A stretch of 64,000 nt of DNA, taken from positions 62,001 through 126,000 of the forward strand of contig NZ_JADWYM010000001.1 of assembly GCF_022414535.1 (NCBI RefSeq), given 5' to 3'. The first letter of the stretch is position 1. Each line of letters opens with the position of its first letter. Positions 38,579 through 48,800 of this stretch are shown one piece after another. Both the position numbers and the translations under genes were made by a program. The stretch is from Streptomyces sp. MUM 2J. GTDB taxonomy: Bacteria; Actinomycetota; Actinomycetes; Streptomycetales; Streptomycetaceae. The notes beneath the pieces were generated by a model. The model saw nothing but the letters and a program-made list of their open reading frames with translations, did no database searches and was not told the origin of the DNA.

Positions 38579-39397
38579 GTGGTCATCCCCGTCCATGACG
38601 TCAACCCGGTGCGCCGCACCCCCTGGGTGACGTACGCCCTGATCGTCACGAACGTCCTGGTGTTCGTGTCCACGCCCGGCCTCGCCGGTTCCGTGGCCGG
38701 AGACAGCGACCTGGCCCAGCTGTGCCATCTGCAGGCCTTCCTGGACCACTACGCGGCGATCCCGCAGGAACTGATCCACCATCGCACGCCGCGGCTCGTC
38801 CCCACCGGCGAGGTCGGCTTCGGCGTACACGGCGCCGGATGCGTGGTGGGCCCGCCGTCGTACGACAAGTCGCCGGTGCTCAGCGTGTTCACGTCGCTGT
38901 TCCTGCACGGCAGTTGGCTGCACCTGCTGGGCAACATGCTCTTCCTGCTGATCTTCGGCAACAACGTCGAGGACCGCATGGGACGCGTCCGCTTCGCCCT
39001 GTTCTACGTCCTCTGCGGCTACGCGGCGGCGTACGGCTTCGCGCTGCTCAACGCCGATTCCGGCGACCCGCTGATCGGCGCGTCCGGCGCGATCGCCGGT
39101 GTCCTCGGGGCCTACCTGGTGCTGTATCCCAGGGCCCGGGTGTGGGTCCTGGTGCCGTTCCTGATCTTCCTGCCGCTCAGGCTGCCCGCCTGGCTGGTGC
39201 TGGGCTTCTGGTTCGGTCTCCAGGCGGTGTACTCCTCCGGCGGGGGCGTCTCCGACGCGGGCACGGTGGCGTACGCCGCCCACGTGGTCGGCTTCCTCGC
39301 GGGCATGCTGCTGGCCTGGCCGCTCAAGCCGGGCACGCCCCCGCCCCCGGAACCGCGCGGTCTGCTGTTCGGCCGCCGGGCCCGTCCGGGCTGGTGA
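38579..39397 (+). CDS. Rhomboid family intramembrane serine protease
   Basis: A 272-residue rhomboid with about six to seven membrane segments. The catalytic dyad is Ser169 in the GASGAIAG motif and His235 in AYAAHVVGFLAGM. The HGSWLHLLGNMLFLLIFGNNVED block (110-132) is the conserved first loop. A long insert (residues 35-95) between the first two segments is typical of the actinobacterial form. It cleaves transmembrane substrates inside the membrane; the substrates are unknown. The start is the GTG at 38579 (VVIPVHDVNPVRRTPWVTYA), matching usual rhomboid N-termini. Confidence 0.92.
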   Translation: MVIPVHDVNPVRRTPWVTYALIVTNVLVFVSTPGLAGSVAGDSDLAQLCHLQAFLDHYAAIPQELIHHRTPRLVPTGEVGFGVHGAGCVVGPPSYDKSPVLSVFTSLFLHGSWLHLLGNMLFLLIFGNNVEDRMGRVRFALFYVLCGYAAAYGFALLNADSGDPLIGASGAIAGVLGAYLVLYPRARVWVLVPFLIFLPLRLPAWLVLGFWFGLQAVYSSGGGVSDAGTVAYAAHVVGFLAGMLLAWPLKPGTPPPPEPRGLLFGRRARPGW

Positions 39398-39554
39398 AGC
39401 GGAGCGCCGGAACCCGGCCGTCCCCGCGGGACCGTCGCGGGCGTCCCGGACCTGCTGTTCCGACGCGCCCGCCTTCCGTCCAGGGCAGTGTGTGATGATC
39501 GGCCGAAGCCGGGGAACGACCCGGTCGGCGGGGGCCGTGACACGAGGAGGCCAG

Positions 39555-40877
39555 GTGGCAGCAGCAGTTGCGCGGGAGCAGTCGACGGGGCTGGGCGTCC
39601 CGGCTCTCGTGTCGATCGGCATCGGCGGCATGGTCGGCGGGGGGATCTTCTCGGTCCTGGGCCTGACCGTGCAGGTGGCAGGTGCGGGTGCCTACGTCTC
39701 CTTTCTCGTCGGCGGCGTCGTGGCGGCCCTGACCGGTGTCTCCTACGCCCTGCTGTCGGTGCGGGTCCGCAGTCGCGGCGGCACGGCCACGTTCCTCGAC
39801 CAGGCCTTCGGCACCCGCGTGGCCGGACCTCTCAACCTGCTGCTGTGGCTGAGCTACTTCGTGATGCTCGGGCTCTACGCTGTCGCCTTCGGCTCCTATC
39901 TGGCCGCGATGCTGGGCCTGTCCAGCGGCTGGAACCGACCCCTCGGCAGCGCCGTCGTGATCTGCTTCGCCGCGCTCAACGTGGCCGGGGCGCAGGTGGT
40001 CGGCCGGGCGGAGTCCGTGCTCGTCTACTTCAAGGTGGCCGTCCTGCTGGTCTTCTGCATAGGCGGGCTGGCCTTCGTCGACACGGCCAAGGTCGCGCCG
40101 TCGGCGTTTCCGCACGGCGGCGCCATCCTCTACGCCGGGACCCTGATCTTCCTCGGCTACGAGGGCTTCGAGCTGATCGCCAACGCCGCGGAGGACGCAG
40201 CGGACCCCGAACGCACGCTTCCGCGCGCGTACCTCATCTCCATCTGCAGCGTGATCGTGCTGTACGTGCTGGTGGCGTTCGTCGCGGTCGGCAACCTCAC
40301 CGCGCGGCAGATCACACACGACCGGGACTACGCCCTGGCGGTGGCGGCCCGGCCACTGCTCGGCCAGGCGGGCTTCACCCTCATCGCGATCGCCGCCGTC
40401 GTCTCCACCGCGAGCGCCATCAACGCCACCCTCTACGGCACGGCCAAGTTCACCTACCTGATGGCCCGCCACGGCGAACTGCCCGAGCACCTGGCCGAGC
40501 CGGTGTGGCACCGCCCGATCGGCGGGCTCATCGCCACCACGCTCGGCACGCTCCTGATCATCAACCTGGTCAACATCGAAGGCATCAGTCTGATGGGCTC
40601 GGCCGGCTTCCTGATCGTCTTCGCCGCGGTGAACCTGGCCGCGTCCCGCGTTCCGGACGCCCGCCCCGCCGCCCGGATCGCCGCGAGATGCGGCACGGCC
40701 GCGTGTGTCGTCTGCCTTGCCGCGCTGAGCGTCTACGCCGCCCTCAACATCCCTCGCCAGCTTGCCGTGTTCGGCGCCATGCTCGGCGTCGCCGTACTGG
40801 CCGAGACCCTCATCCGGGCACGCGGCCGCGCCCTGCCCGCGGGTTCGGCGCCGCACACCTCCGAGTCGAAGCGGTGA
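39555..40877 (+). CDS. APC-superfamily amino acid permease
   Basis: A 440-residue permease with about 12 membrane segments. The first helix break SIGIGGMVGGGIFSVLGL is the APC substrate-binding motif, and LIFLGYEGFELIANAAEDAADPERTLP is the conserved helix 6-loop region. It probably exchanges or imports amino acids; the specificity is unknown. I choose the GTG at 39555, preceded by GAGGAGG, although the spacing of 4 bases is short. An upstream GTG at 39492 would add 21 residues. It ends about 170 bases before a convergent accessory gene. Confidence 0.88.
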   Translation: MAAAVAREQSTGLGVPALVSIGIGGMVGGGIFSVLGLTVQVAGAGAYVSFLVGGVVAALTGVSYALLSVRVRSRGGTATFLDQAFGTRVAGPLNLLLWLSYFVMLGLYAVAFGSYLAAMLGLSSGWNRPLGSAVVICFAALNVAGAQVVGRAESVLVYFKVAVLLVFCIGGLAFVDTAKVAPSAFPHGGAILYAGTLIFLGYEGFELIANAAEDAADPERTLPRAYLISICSVIVLYVLVAFVAVGNLTARQITHDRDYALAVAARPLLGQAGFTLIAIAAVVSTASAINATLYGTAKFTYLMARHGELPEHLAEPVWHRPIGGLIATTLGTLLIINLVNIEGISLMGSAGFLIVFAAVNLAASRVPDARPAARIAARCGTAACVVCLAALSVYAALNIPRQLAVFGAMLGVAVLAETLIRARGRALPAGSAPHTSESKR

Positions 40878-40997
40878 CCTGCGCGGAAGCGGAAGAAGCT
40901 TCACGACGGGCCGGGGCCAGGAGGCGTGAGCGCCGGCCGCGTGCCGGTGGAGGGACCCCTCCCGCAGGGGACACGGCCCGGCCCCGTGAACGCCGGA

Positions 40998-41028
40998 GGC
41001 CCGCCGGGCGGAAGGCGTCCGGCGGGCC
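40998..41028. terminator. Bidirectional hairpin terminator
   Basis: GGCCCGCCGG (40998-41007) pairs with CCGGCGGGCC (41019-41028), between the convergent permease and accessory genes. It may mark the edge of the accessory region. Confidence 0.65.
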
Positions 41029-41048
41029 CCGCTGAGGTGTGGGTCGGG

Positions 41049-41642
41049 TCAGGTACCGGGAACGGCCCAGTTCCCGTCGGTGAGGATGCTCAGCCCGGGT
41101 GCGGCGGCGTTCCCGGGGAACTCCCCCGCGGCCCCTCGCACCTGATCCGCGATCGAGGTCGCCAGGACCAGCGCGTCGGGCATCGGGCCGATGTCCGACG
41201 TGTCCCCGTTGACCAGTGCGTCCCAGTCGGCGTCAGCGGTCCTCCCGGTCTCGTCCACGATCAGCGCCACCGTCTCGGACGGCCTGGACAGCATCTGTGC
41301 GAAGAGCACGCGTTCGACCACGCGCACCTGATCCGCGGTGAGGCCGTCCAGATAGTAGGTCTGCTTCTCCCAGCCGAACGGCTCGTACGAGAAGCAGCAC
41401 GTCAGGTCGACGTCCGGGGAGAACCACCACTCCACATTGAGCGTGCCGACCGCTGAGCCGACGAGCTCGGCCACGGTGGCCGCGGGCAGGGGCACCTGGC
41501 CGCCGTCGACGTCCAGGAGGATCGCCGATCCCCCGACCGGATGCTCGAGTGAGATCCCGGCCTCGGCGAAGGCCCGCGTCAGGGTGTCGAACCCGGCCCG
41601 GGTGGTCCGGGTCCGATACCACGAGAGGTAGGCGTCGGACAT
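41049..41642 (-). CDS. Unrecognised acidic protein near the RHS locus
   Basis: A 197-residue acidic cytosolic protein without signal peptide or membrane segment. I do not recognise the family. Visible features are a beta-rich middle (LLDVDGGQVPLPAATVAEL, TLNVEWWFSPDVDLTCCFSY) and a helical C-terminal half. ATG 41642 has AGGATGAG 9 bases upstream. It follows the RHS toxin and candidate immunity genes in the same direction, 381 bases further on, beyond a strong hairpin. It could be an extra immunity or orphan protein of the polymorphic toxin locus, but this rests on position only. Confidence 0.6.
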   Translation of the reverse strand: MSDAYLSWYRTRTTRAGFDTLTRAFAEAGISLEHPVGGSAILLDVDGGQVPLPAATVAELVGSAVGTLNVEWWFSPDVDLTCCFSYEPFGWEKQTYYLDGLTADQVRVVERVLFAQMLSRPSETVALIVDETGRTADADWDALVNGDTSDIGPMPDALVLATSIADQVRGAAGEFPGNAAAPGLSILTDGNWAVPGT

Positions 41643-42023
41643 GGTCAGCAGCTCATCCTGAAGGTGTGCACGTTCTCCGCTCCTGCTTCCACACGATGTC
41701 AGACCGTCGTCCGAGCGTTCGGCCGGGGCTTCCGGCATGGCGTGACGGCCGATGGGGGCGTACTCGATGGGGGGCGTGGCCGAGTCGGCTCTTCGCCGTG
41801 TTCCTGTTGCTTCCGGTACCGGCGTCTCGACCGCCGGCCGATCGTACGACGGCGCGCCGGGCGGCCGTCGGCGTCGACCACCTCTGGCGGACACCTCTGT
41901 GGCCCTGTCGGGATACTCCCGACAGGGCCACAGATTTGCTGCTGCATGCAGATCTGATGCGAAGGTCAGGCCCTGCGACTGCGGCCTGGCCCGACCCTCC
42001 GCTCCACACCGCGCTGGAAGTGG
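41643..42023. other. Gene-free stretch between immunity candidate and accessory gene
   Basis: 381 bases without a convincing ORF. It contains the perfect 16-bp hairpin at 41897-41933 and mixed-GC sequence. No insertion-sequence ends or direct repeats were recognised. Confidence 0.5.
41897..41933. terminator. Perfect 16-bp hairpin downstream of toxin/immunity genes
   Basis: CTGTGGCCCTGTCGGG (41897-41912) pairs perfectly with CCCGACAGGGCCACAG (41918-41933) over the loop ATACT. It lies 91 bases after the immunity-candidate stop on the minus strand. On the plus strand it is followed by ATTTGCT. Confidence 0.75.
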
Positions 42024-42443
42024 TCAGCGTTCTTCAACGATTTCGATCGTGGCGCCGAAGTGACGTTGAAGATCACGGGCGAACTCCTCGCCTCCCCTTC
42101 CGGGAACCACGTGATGCCACCAGGCAAACACCTTCGGATCAGAAAGGTTGATACGCACGGTCGCAATCTCGCGGAATCGCTCGTCGACGACATTCACAGC
42201 ATGCGAGAAATCGTCGAACCCTTCCATTCCCCTCAGAGAACGGTCCGCGAGTCCACGCTCGATCGCATCCCGGACACGAAGGTCATGGAAGTACTCGGGG
42301 AGCACGTCGTCGTAACCTTCGACGCACACGGCCACGAACTCTCTCCACGACGCCAGGTCCCGCAAGGCGGAAACACCCTCATCTCGCCCTGCCCTGACCT
42401 GTACTTGCTCGTACCCTTGGAGGAAATCAGTTCCGATTCCCAA
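42024..42443 (-). CDS. Candidate immunity protein for the RHS toxin
   Basis: A 139-residue acidic cytosolic protein with no signal peptide and no family I recognise. A helical middle (WREFVAVCVEGYDDVLPEYF) is followed by strands and an ending FGATIEIVEER. It lies directly downstream of the RHS gene in the same direction and in the same reading frame, 42 bases after its stop. It shares the AT-richer composition of the toxin tip, as expected of a toxin/immunity pair. The only usable start in the frame is TTG at 42443, with GGAG 5 bases upstream. The immunity role is inferred from position, size and composition, not homology. Confidence 0.6.
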   Translation of the reverse strand: MGIGTDFLQGYEQVQVRAGRDEGVSALRDLASWREFVAVCVEGYDDVLPEYFHDLRVRDAIERGLADRSLRGMEGFDDFSHAVNVVDERFREIATVRINLSDPKVFAWWHHVVPGRGGEEFARDLQRHFGATIEIVEER

Positions 42444-42870
42444 GATTCTCCACCACCTCTCGAAGGGAACACGCGGAGCATCCCGTCACTCGACAAAGGA
42501 CCCGCCGTACTTTGACTGCTGCTCCCTCATGTAGTCATCCAGATTCCCGCCCGGACGGAAGAAGGTCTGAATATTCCCTCGACTGTCCAGCACTCCGAAA
42601 TAGCCAGTTCCATGATCCGCTCGGAACAGCGTCCCATCGTTCGACACCAGGTCACCATGACGAGGACTTCCGGACATGAATTTACTGGCCGCTTCCTTGT
42701 AGGCCCTGAATCCACCAGGACCATTGAATTCGGCCATGTCCGGCTGATGGTAACCGTGCGCCCCGGTCCAGTTCCCCTTCTTGTTGAGCTGCACTCCAAA
42801 CGCATGCTTCATGTAGTGCCGAAAGGCTGACATGGGAGAATTGAATTCCGGCCCACAGTTCGAGTTGTGT
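42024..42870. other. AT-richer toxin-tip/immunity cassette
   Basis: Base composition drops visibly relative to the rest of the RHS gene from about 42870 down to 42024. The change coincides with the end of the Hint domain (PVLVHN) on one side and the immunity candidate on the other, the usual swap unit of polymorphic toxin loci. Confidence 0.6.
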
Positions 42871-45800
42871 ACAAGTACCGGCGTGGCCCCCGCCAGCACA
42901 TAGTACGTGTGCAGTTCCTCGACGGTGAGGTTGTACGTGTCCTGATGTGCCTGGTAGGCGTGCGTGCCCAGGACGGTGACGGTGGCGCCGTCGTCCGTCC
43001 GCAGGGCCATTCCGGGCTTCAGGTCGGCGGCGTTCAGCCAGGCGTGCTCCGACTCCGACCAGAACGGGTGGTGGTCGGTGGTGTGGATGGTGCTGGCGTC
43101 GCCGGGAGTTCCGACCTTCACATCGACGTAGGACTTGTCGTCCTTGGTCAGGAAGGTAGTGGTGACGGTCTCGCCCGCGGTGTACCCGGTCTCGGGGTCC
43201 GTGGCGCGCACCCGGTCACCAGGCCTGAGGTCCTCGATCGGCTTGCTGGAACCGTCGGCGAGAAGTACCTCGGTCCCTGCCAGGAAGCTGTTGCAATGGT
43301 CCAGGAGCCGGCCCGCGGAGAACCCGTTCCCGCTGGGTGGCCGTACCGGCATCTCGACCGAGCGTGGCGTCTGCTCCTCGTGGAAGACCTTGTTGACAAT
43401 CCTGCTGAACAGGCGGCTGAGCCGGCCGGAGTTCTTCGCCGTGGCCTCCGCCAGGCCGATCTCGGGCGCGGCGGGTGACGGTACGAACGGAACGGACGAG
43501 TAGCCGACGATGTAGCCGAACTTGTAGGCCTTGGTGTCCTTGTCCTCACCCCGGATGGTGTCGTGGACGCTGAACGGGGTGTTGCCGTTGCGGTCGTTGC
43601 GGACGTCCTGGGCGGCCCCGTCGGTCCATCCGAGCGCGTCTGTGATGCTGTAGACGCCTTCTGAGAAATCGTAGAAGCCGTCGACAGCACCGTTCCAGGC
43701 ACCCTTGCCCGCGTCGCTGACGGCATTGACGACGCTGTCCACCCAGCCCCAGAGCAGACCGGTCGGATCCGACAGCGTCACCGGGTTGCCGTTGGCGTAG
43801 GCGTACCCGTTCATCTGCAACGGGTCGCTGATGTCGATCACCGGGTCGACCGAGAGGAATCGCCCGGTGACCGGGTCGTACTCACGGGCGCCGATGTGGG
43901 TGAGGCCCGTGGTGCTGTCGGTGACGCCGGTGCCCAGGAAGGCACTGCGACCGGGCCAGTTGCCCGGCTCGGCACCACGGGGGTTGCCGTACGGGCCGAA
44001 CTTGCGCCGGGTGACGGCCTGGCCGTCGGCGAGTGAGACGGCTGTGGTGGCCGTGCCGAGCCGGTCGGACAGCAGGACGCTCAGCTCGTGACCGGTGGGC
44101 TTGCCGTGGGTCCTGCGGAGCGTCGTAGGAGCGCCGGGCTGGCTGTAGTAGCGCTCGGCGTTCAGTGCGGTGCCGGCCGAGTCGACCGTCACCGTGGTCT
44201 CACCCAGGTACAAGGTGCGGGTGGTGGCCGTCTTCTCGACGAGGCGATCGCCCTGGGCGTCGTACAGGTAGCTGGTGGTGTCGCCCGCGGTCCAACGCTG
44301 GGCGTCGCCCGCGGCGCAGTCGCTGAGCTGCAGGTTCCGTCCGTCGGTGAAGTCCGCGGAAGGAACAGCCACACACTTGCCCGAGGCGGCCTGGTACAGC
44401 GAGTCGTCGGCCGCGCGGCGCGTGAAGGTCTGGGCCGCGCTGCCGTCGCAGGCGGACAGGACCAGGTTCGTACCGGAGGCCGTGGCGCACTTGCCCAGGG
44501 CCCGCAGGGTGTCCCCGGTGAACTGCCACTGCTGGGCCGGAGTTCCGTTGCACCGGTACAGCTGGACGGGTGTGCCGTCGGCCGTCTTGGCGCCCTCCAC
44601 GTCCAGGCATTTGCCCGACGCGTTGACCACTGCTCCCTTGCCGGTGCCGAAGCCCGAGACCGAGGTGACCTTGTTGCGGCGGTCCCACTCCAGGTTCTGG
44701 GTGTCACCGCCCAGCGTGCGGGTGATGGTGTTGCCCGTCACGTCATAGCCGTACGTGGCCATCGAGGTGGCAGTGGAGCCGGGTTCGTGGACGACGGAGT
44801 CGACGCGGGTCAGGGCGTGCGGCCGGGTGACGGTGCTGGGCTGGGTTCCGTTGTTGCCGGAGGTGACGCCGTAGTCGTAGGTGTAGGTGTCGTCGAGCGC
44901 GGGGTCGTTCAGGTCGTGGTCGACCAGTTCGGTGCGGTTGCCGACCGAGTCGAAGTCATAGGAGTACCAGTAACCGTCGCCGTCGGGGCCGGCGGTCACG
45001 TCCTTCGGGTCGGGGCCGGCACCGCGCTCCCCCGAGGCGTGCGGGCAGCCGCCCGTCGCACCGGTCCAGGCGTTGCGGAGCTGCCCCATCGGGTCGTAGG
45101 AGAAGCACTGCCGATCGCGGCTGCCGTCCGCGCGCACGTCGGTGATCCAGGTGACGTTGCCGGCGATGTCGTAGCCGTACCACGTGTCGTCGAGCCGGTG
45201 CGGGCCCGCTGTCTCGCGGTCGTACACGCTGCGGGTCAGGCGGCCGGTGTGGACGTCGTACTCGTTGGTGGACCACACCCGGTGCCCGGACTCACCGGAG
45301 ACGGTGCGCAGGACCTGGCCGTAGGGGCTGTAGTCGGCGTCGGAGGTGTACCAGTTCAGACCGGAGGTCGTGAGGGGGACGCCGTCGCCGTTGTAGCGGG
45401 TGATGACGCGTTCGGCCGCCAGACCGCCGGGGGTCGCGGGCAGGTCGGTGTACAGCGGCTTGCCGGTGTCGGTGTAGCCGTAGCCGTAGCCGTAGCTGCC
45501 GGCCAGGCCCTTGGTGGCCTCCGTGTCGGGAATGGTGGTCCGTGTTCCGGTGACGCGGTACTCGCTGTCGTACCCGGTGACCTCGTTGACGAAGGCCTCA
45601 CCGGAGTAGTAGCGGGCGGACGAGGCCAGTTGCCCCTTGCCTCCGGACACGGAGTCGTACGTCCACTTCGCCACCAGGGTGCCGTCCGCTGCGTCGTCGC
45701 GCAGTGCCGTCCTGCGGCCGAGCACATCGTAGGCGGTGTACTGACGGCGACCCGCCCCGTCCTGCGACCAGATCTGGCGGTCGAGGTCGTCGTAGCCGAA

Positions 45801-48800
45801 CGTGAACGTCCCCAGATCCGGGTCCGTGGCGCCGGTCAGGCGACCTCGGGCGTCGTGCTCGTAGCTCCAGGTGTTGCCCTGGGCGTCCGTGACCTTCGAC
45901 AGGGTGTCGCGAGCGTCATAGACGTAGTGGGTGTTCTGGCCCTCGTGCAGGCCGACGTCCGTGTAGTAGCGGACGGCCCGGGTGCGGCCCAGGGTGTCCG
46001 TGAACGTCTTGACGGCGTTGCTGCCCAGGCGCGTGGAGGTGCCGTCGCCGGTCTTCCCGCTCCAGACGAGGGTCCAGTCGCCGCCGTACTTGTAGACGGT
46101 GGAGGCGTCCGGGTCGCCCTCGTGCAGCTCGGTCGCCTTGACGGGGCGACCCATGCCGTCGTAGGCGGTCTGGGTCGACGCGGGTAGCTGGAACACCGAT
46201 TCCGGCACGAAGATCTCCGTGTCCGGTTCGCCTTTCGCCAGGTACTCGTTGTCGGTCTGCTCGACGGTGCCGGAGGCGTTGTGGAAGACGTCGGTGACCA
46301 GGCGGCCTCCGCCCAGGGCCTCGGACTGGGTCTGCCGCGGGCGCAGCAGACCGTCGTAGATCGTCACCGAGTCCTCGTAGGTGCCGTTGTCCCGCAGGGT
46401 GCTGCTGGTGACGGCGGGCGGCTCGTCGGCGCCGATCTGGTAGGCGAACCGGTGGACGGCCTTGTCGGTGCCCTGCTTGTGCGAGGGCGTCCACACCGCG
46501 GTGGTGCGGCCCAGGTCGTCGTAGGTGGCGGTGGTCCTGCGGTCGTTGGCGTCGGTCACCGTCAGCGGGGTGCCGCGCCCCGGGTCGACGAGGGTCGACC
46601 GGGTGAACCCGGCCGCGTCGGTGGTCGTCGTGGTGAAGGCCGTCCCCGTCGCGGGGGTGTACGCCGTGGTCGACTTGTGGCCCTGCGCGTCGGTGACGCT
46701 CAGTACACGGCCCAGGGCGTCGTACGTGGCGCGGGAGGTCGTGACCCAGCCCGAGCCGTCGCCCTGGACGGTGTCCACCTGGTACGGCAGGCCCCGGGTG
46801 GGCGCCGTGCCGAAGGCGTTCAGCGCGTCGTAGGAGGTCCGCGCGTCGGACACCACCTCGTCCGCGCTCGCGGTGGGGGCGTGGTCGCAGTCGCCGGCCG
46901 TGGTGCGCACGCGCTGGACGAGCCCGATGAGGTGCTCGGCGGTGTTGTGCACGTAGGTGGTGGTGGTGCACTGCCGGTCGCCGGTGGTCAGCTTTCCGTC
47001 GGCGTCCGGCGTCAGGGTGGAGCGGTAGGAGGTGAGGGGCAGGCCGTAGGTACTGTCGACCGTGGTGACCGTCCGCACGGTGCGCTCGTGGCCCGTGCTG
47101 GTCATCCGGGCCGCGTCGGTGCGGGTGACCCCGGTGCGCCAGGCGTCCAGGTCGGGCAGGCCGTCGCCGCGCTTGCGGGTGGCGGTCTTCTTGGCCCACG
47201 GCACGGTCACCTGCCGCGAGGCGACGGTGCCGCCGGACTTGGTGTAGACGATCGTCTCGGCGGTCAGCCCCTGGTAGGGGAGCAGGTCCTCGGCGAGCGA
47301 GCCGCCCTTCGAGTCCTTCACGGTGACCTCGGCCCGGCCCGCGTCACGCGACATGCCGCGGAAGAACCGCAGCCGGGCCTGGGACTGCTCGGTGGCCTTG
47401 TTGCCGCCGGTCCCGGCGGTGACGCCCTTCTTCACCAGCACCGAGGCGTAGCCGCGCCACTGGCTGTAGGTGCGCAGGGCGGGCTTGCTGAACTCGTCGG
47501 TGTCCTTGGCCCAGGCTCCGTCGCCCTCGTACGTGTAGGTGGTCACCACATCGGGCTGGCGGGCGACCCGGTCCTTCTCGGTCACCTTGGCGACCACGTA
47601 CTTGTTGAACCACTCGATCTTCGGGGTCTTCAGGTCGGGGTCGGGCGACCAGTGCACCGGGAAGCAGCGGGTGCCGTTCGTCTTCGGGTCGGGGGCCGAA
47701 CCGCTCGGGCACGGCATGGAGTAGGAGACCTGGATCTCGCCGCCCGTCTCGGTGCGGATGGTGGCCACGCGCAGCCGGTCGAAGTCCGGTGTCGGGTCAC
47801 TGGCCGAGCGGGCCACCCGGTTGGGCATGTCGTCGACGTTCGGCAGGAAGGTCACGGGCGGCAGGGACGTGCCCGAGCCGTCGGTTCCGTAGCCGGTGCG
47901 GGTGATGGAGTCCAGCCACAGCGGCGGGTGCGTGTCGGTGCGCTGGCGCGGGAAGGACTGCTCCAGCGCCCAGTGGTCCACCTTCGACAGCGCGGTGGAG
48001 CCCTCGGTGCGCTGGGCGTAGGTGGTCACGCCGGTCAGCCGCTTGCGGGTCCAGAAGGTGGGCGCGCTGACGTAGCAGTTCTTGACGTCCGCGGTGCAGT
48101 TGAGCGTGGAGGGGGTGTCCCACCAGGGCTGCTTGTCCTCGTAGTTCTTCGAGGTGAACTCGGTGTCGGAGCATTCGACCGCGCCTTCGGCCACGCACCG
48201 CTCGGACACGGAGAACGTCACCTTGGCGGACGGCGAGCCGCCCAGGTCGTCGGCGCGCAGGCCGTAGCGGATCTGCTTGGGGTAGCCGCCGCGCACATAG
48301 GAGACGTGCTGCTTGAACTTGCCGTTCTTGGCGTAGTGATTGGTCTCGCGGGCCCAGTCGACGACCATCGCGTTGCCGTGGACGTCCTCGACGTAGTCGA
48401 GGTTCCAGCGCCAGGCCTGGGTGCAGGCCGAGTCGGCGAAGGCGGTCTTGTGGCAGGGTTCGCCCGCGTGGTTGCCGAAGACCGGTGCGGTGAAGACGGA
48501 GTTCGTGTCGGCGAGCCCGCCGTCCACCTTGTTGCGGCCGAACCAGTAGCGGGTGCCGTCGCGCGTGGTGACGATCCAGTACTCGCCGTCGTTGTCGCCG
48601 TTGCCGTTGGTGCTCGACGTCTTGTGCTCGACGCGCTCACCGCCGTCGGACGACGGCGTCCACTCCCCGGAGGCGTCGTCGTGCACCAGGTCCGTCGTGG
48701 TGCCGCCGAGCGACATCACCACGTTGTCGGAGGCCCAGCACAGGTCGGCCTTCTTCTTGTCGGTGCCGTTGTCGTTGTTCGGGCTGCCGTCGAGGTCGTC

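Noticed and set aside
42024..42870. AT-rich segment as an insertion sequence or prophage piece
   Set aside because: No transposase, terminal inverted repeat or target duplication was seen. The change fits a toxin-tip/immunity swap better.
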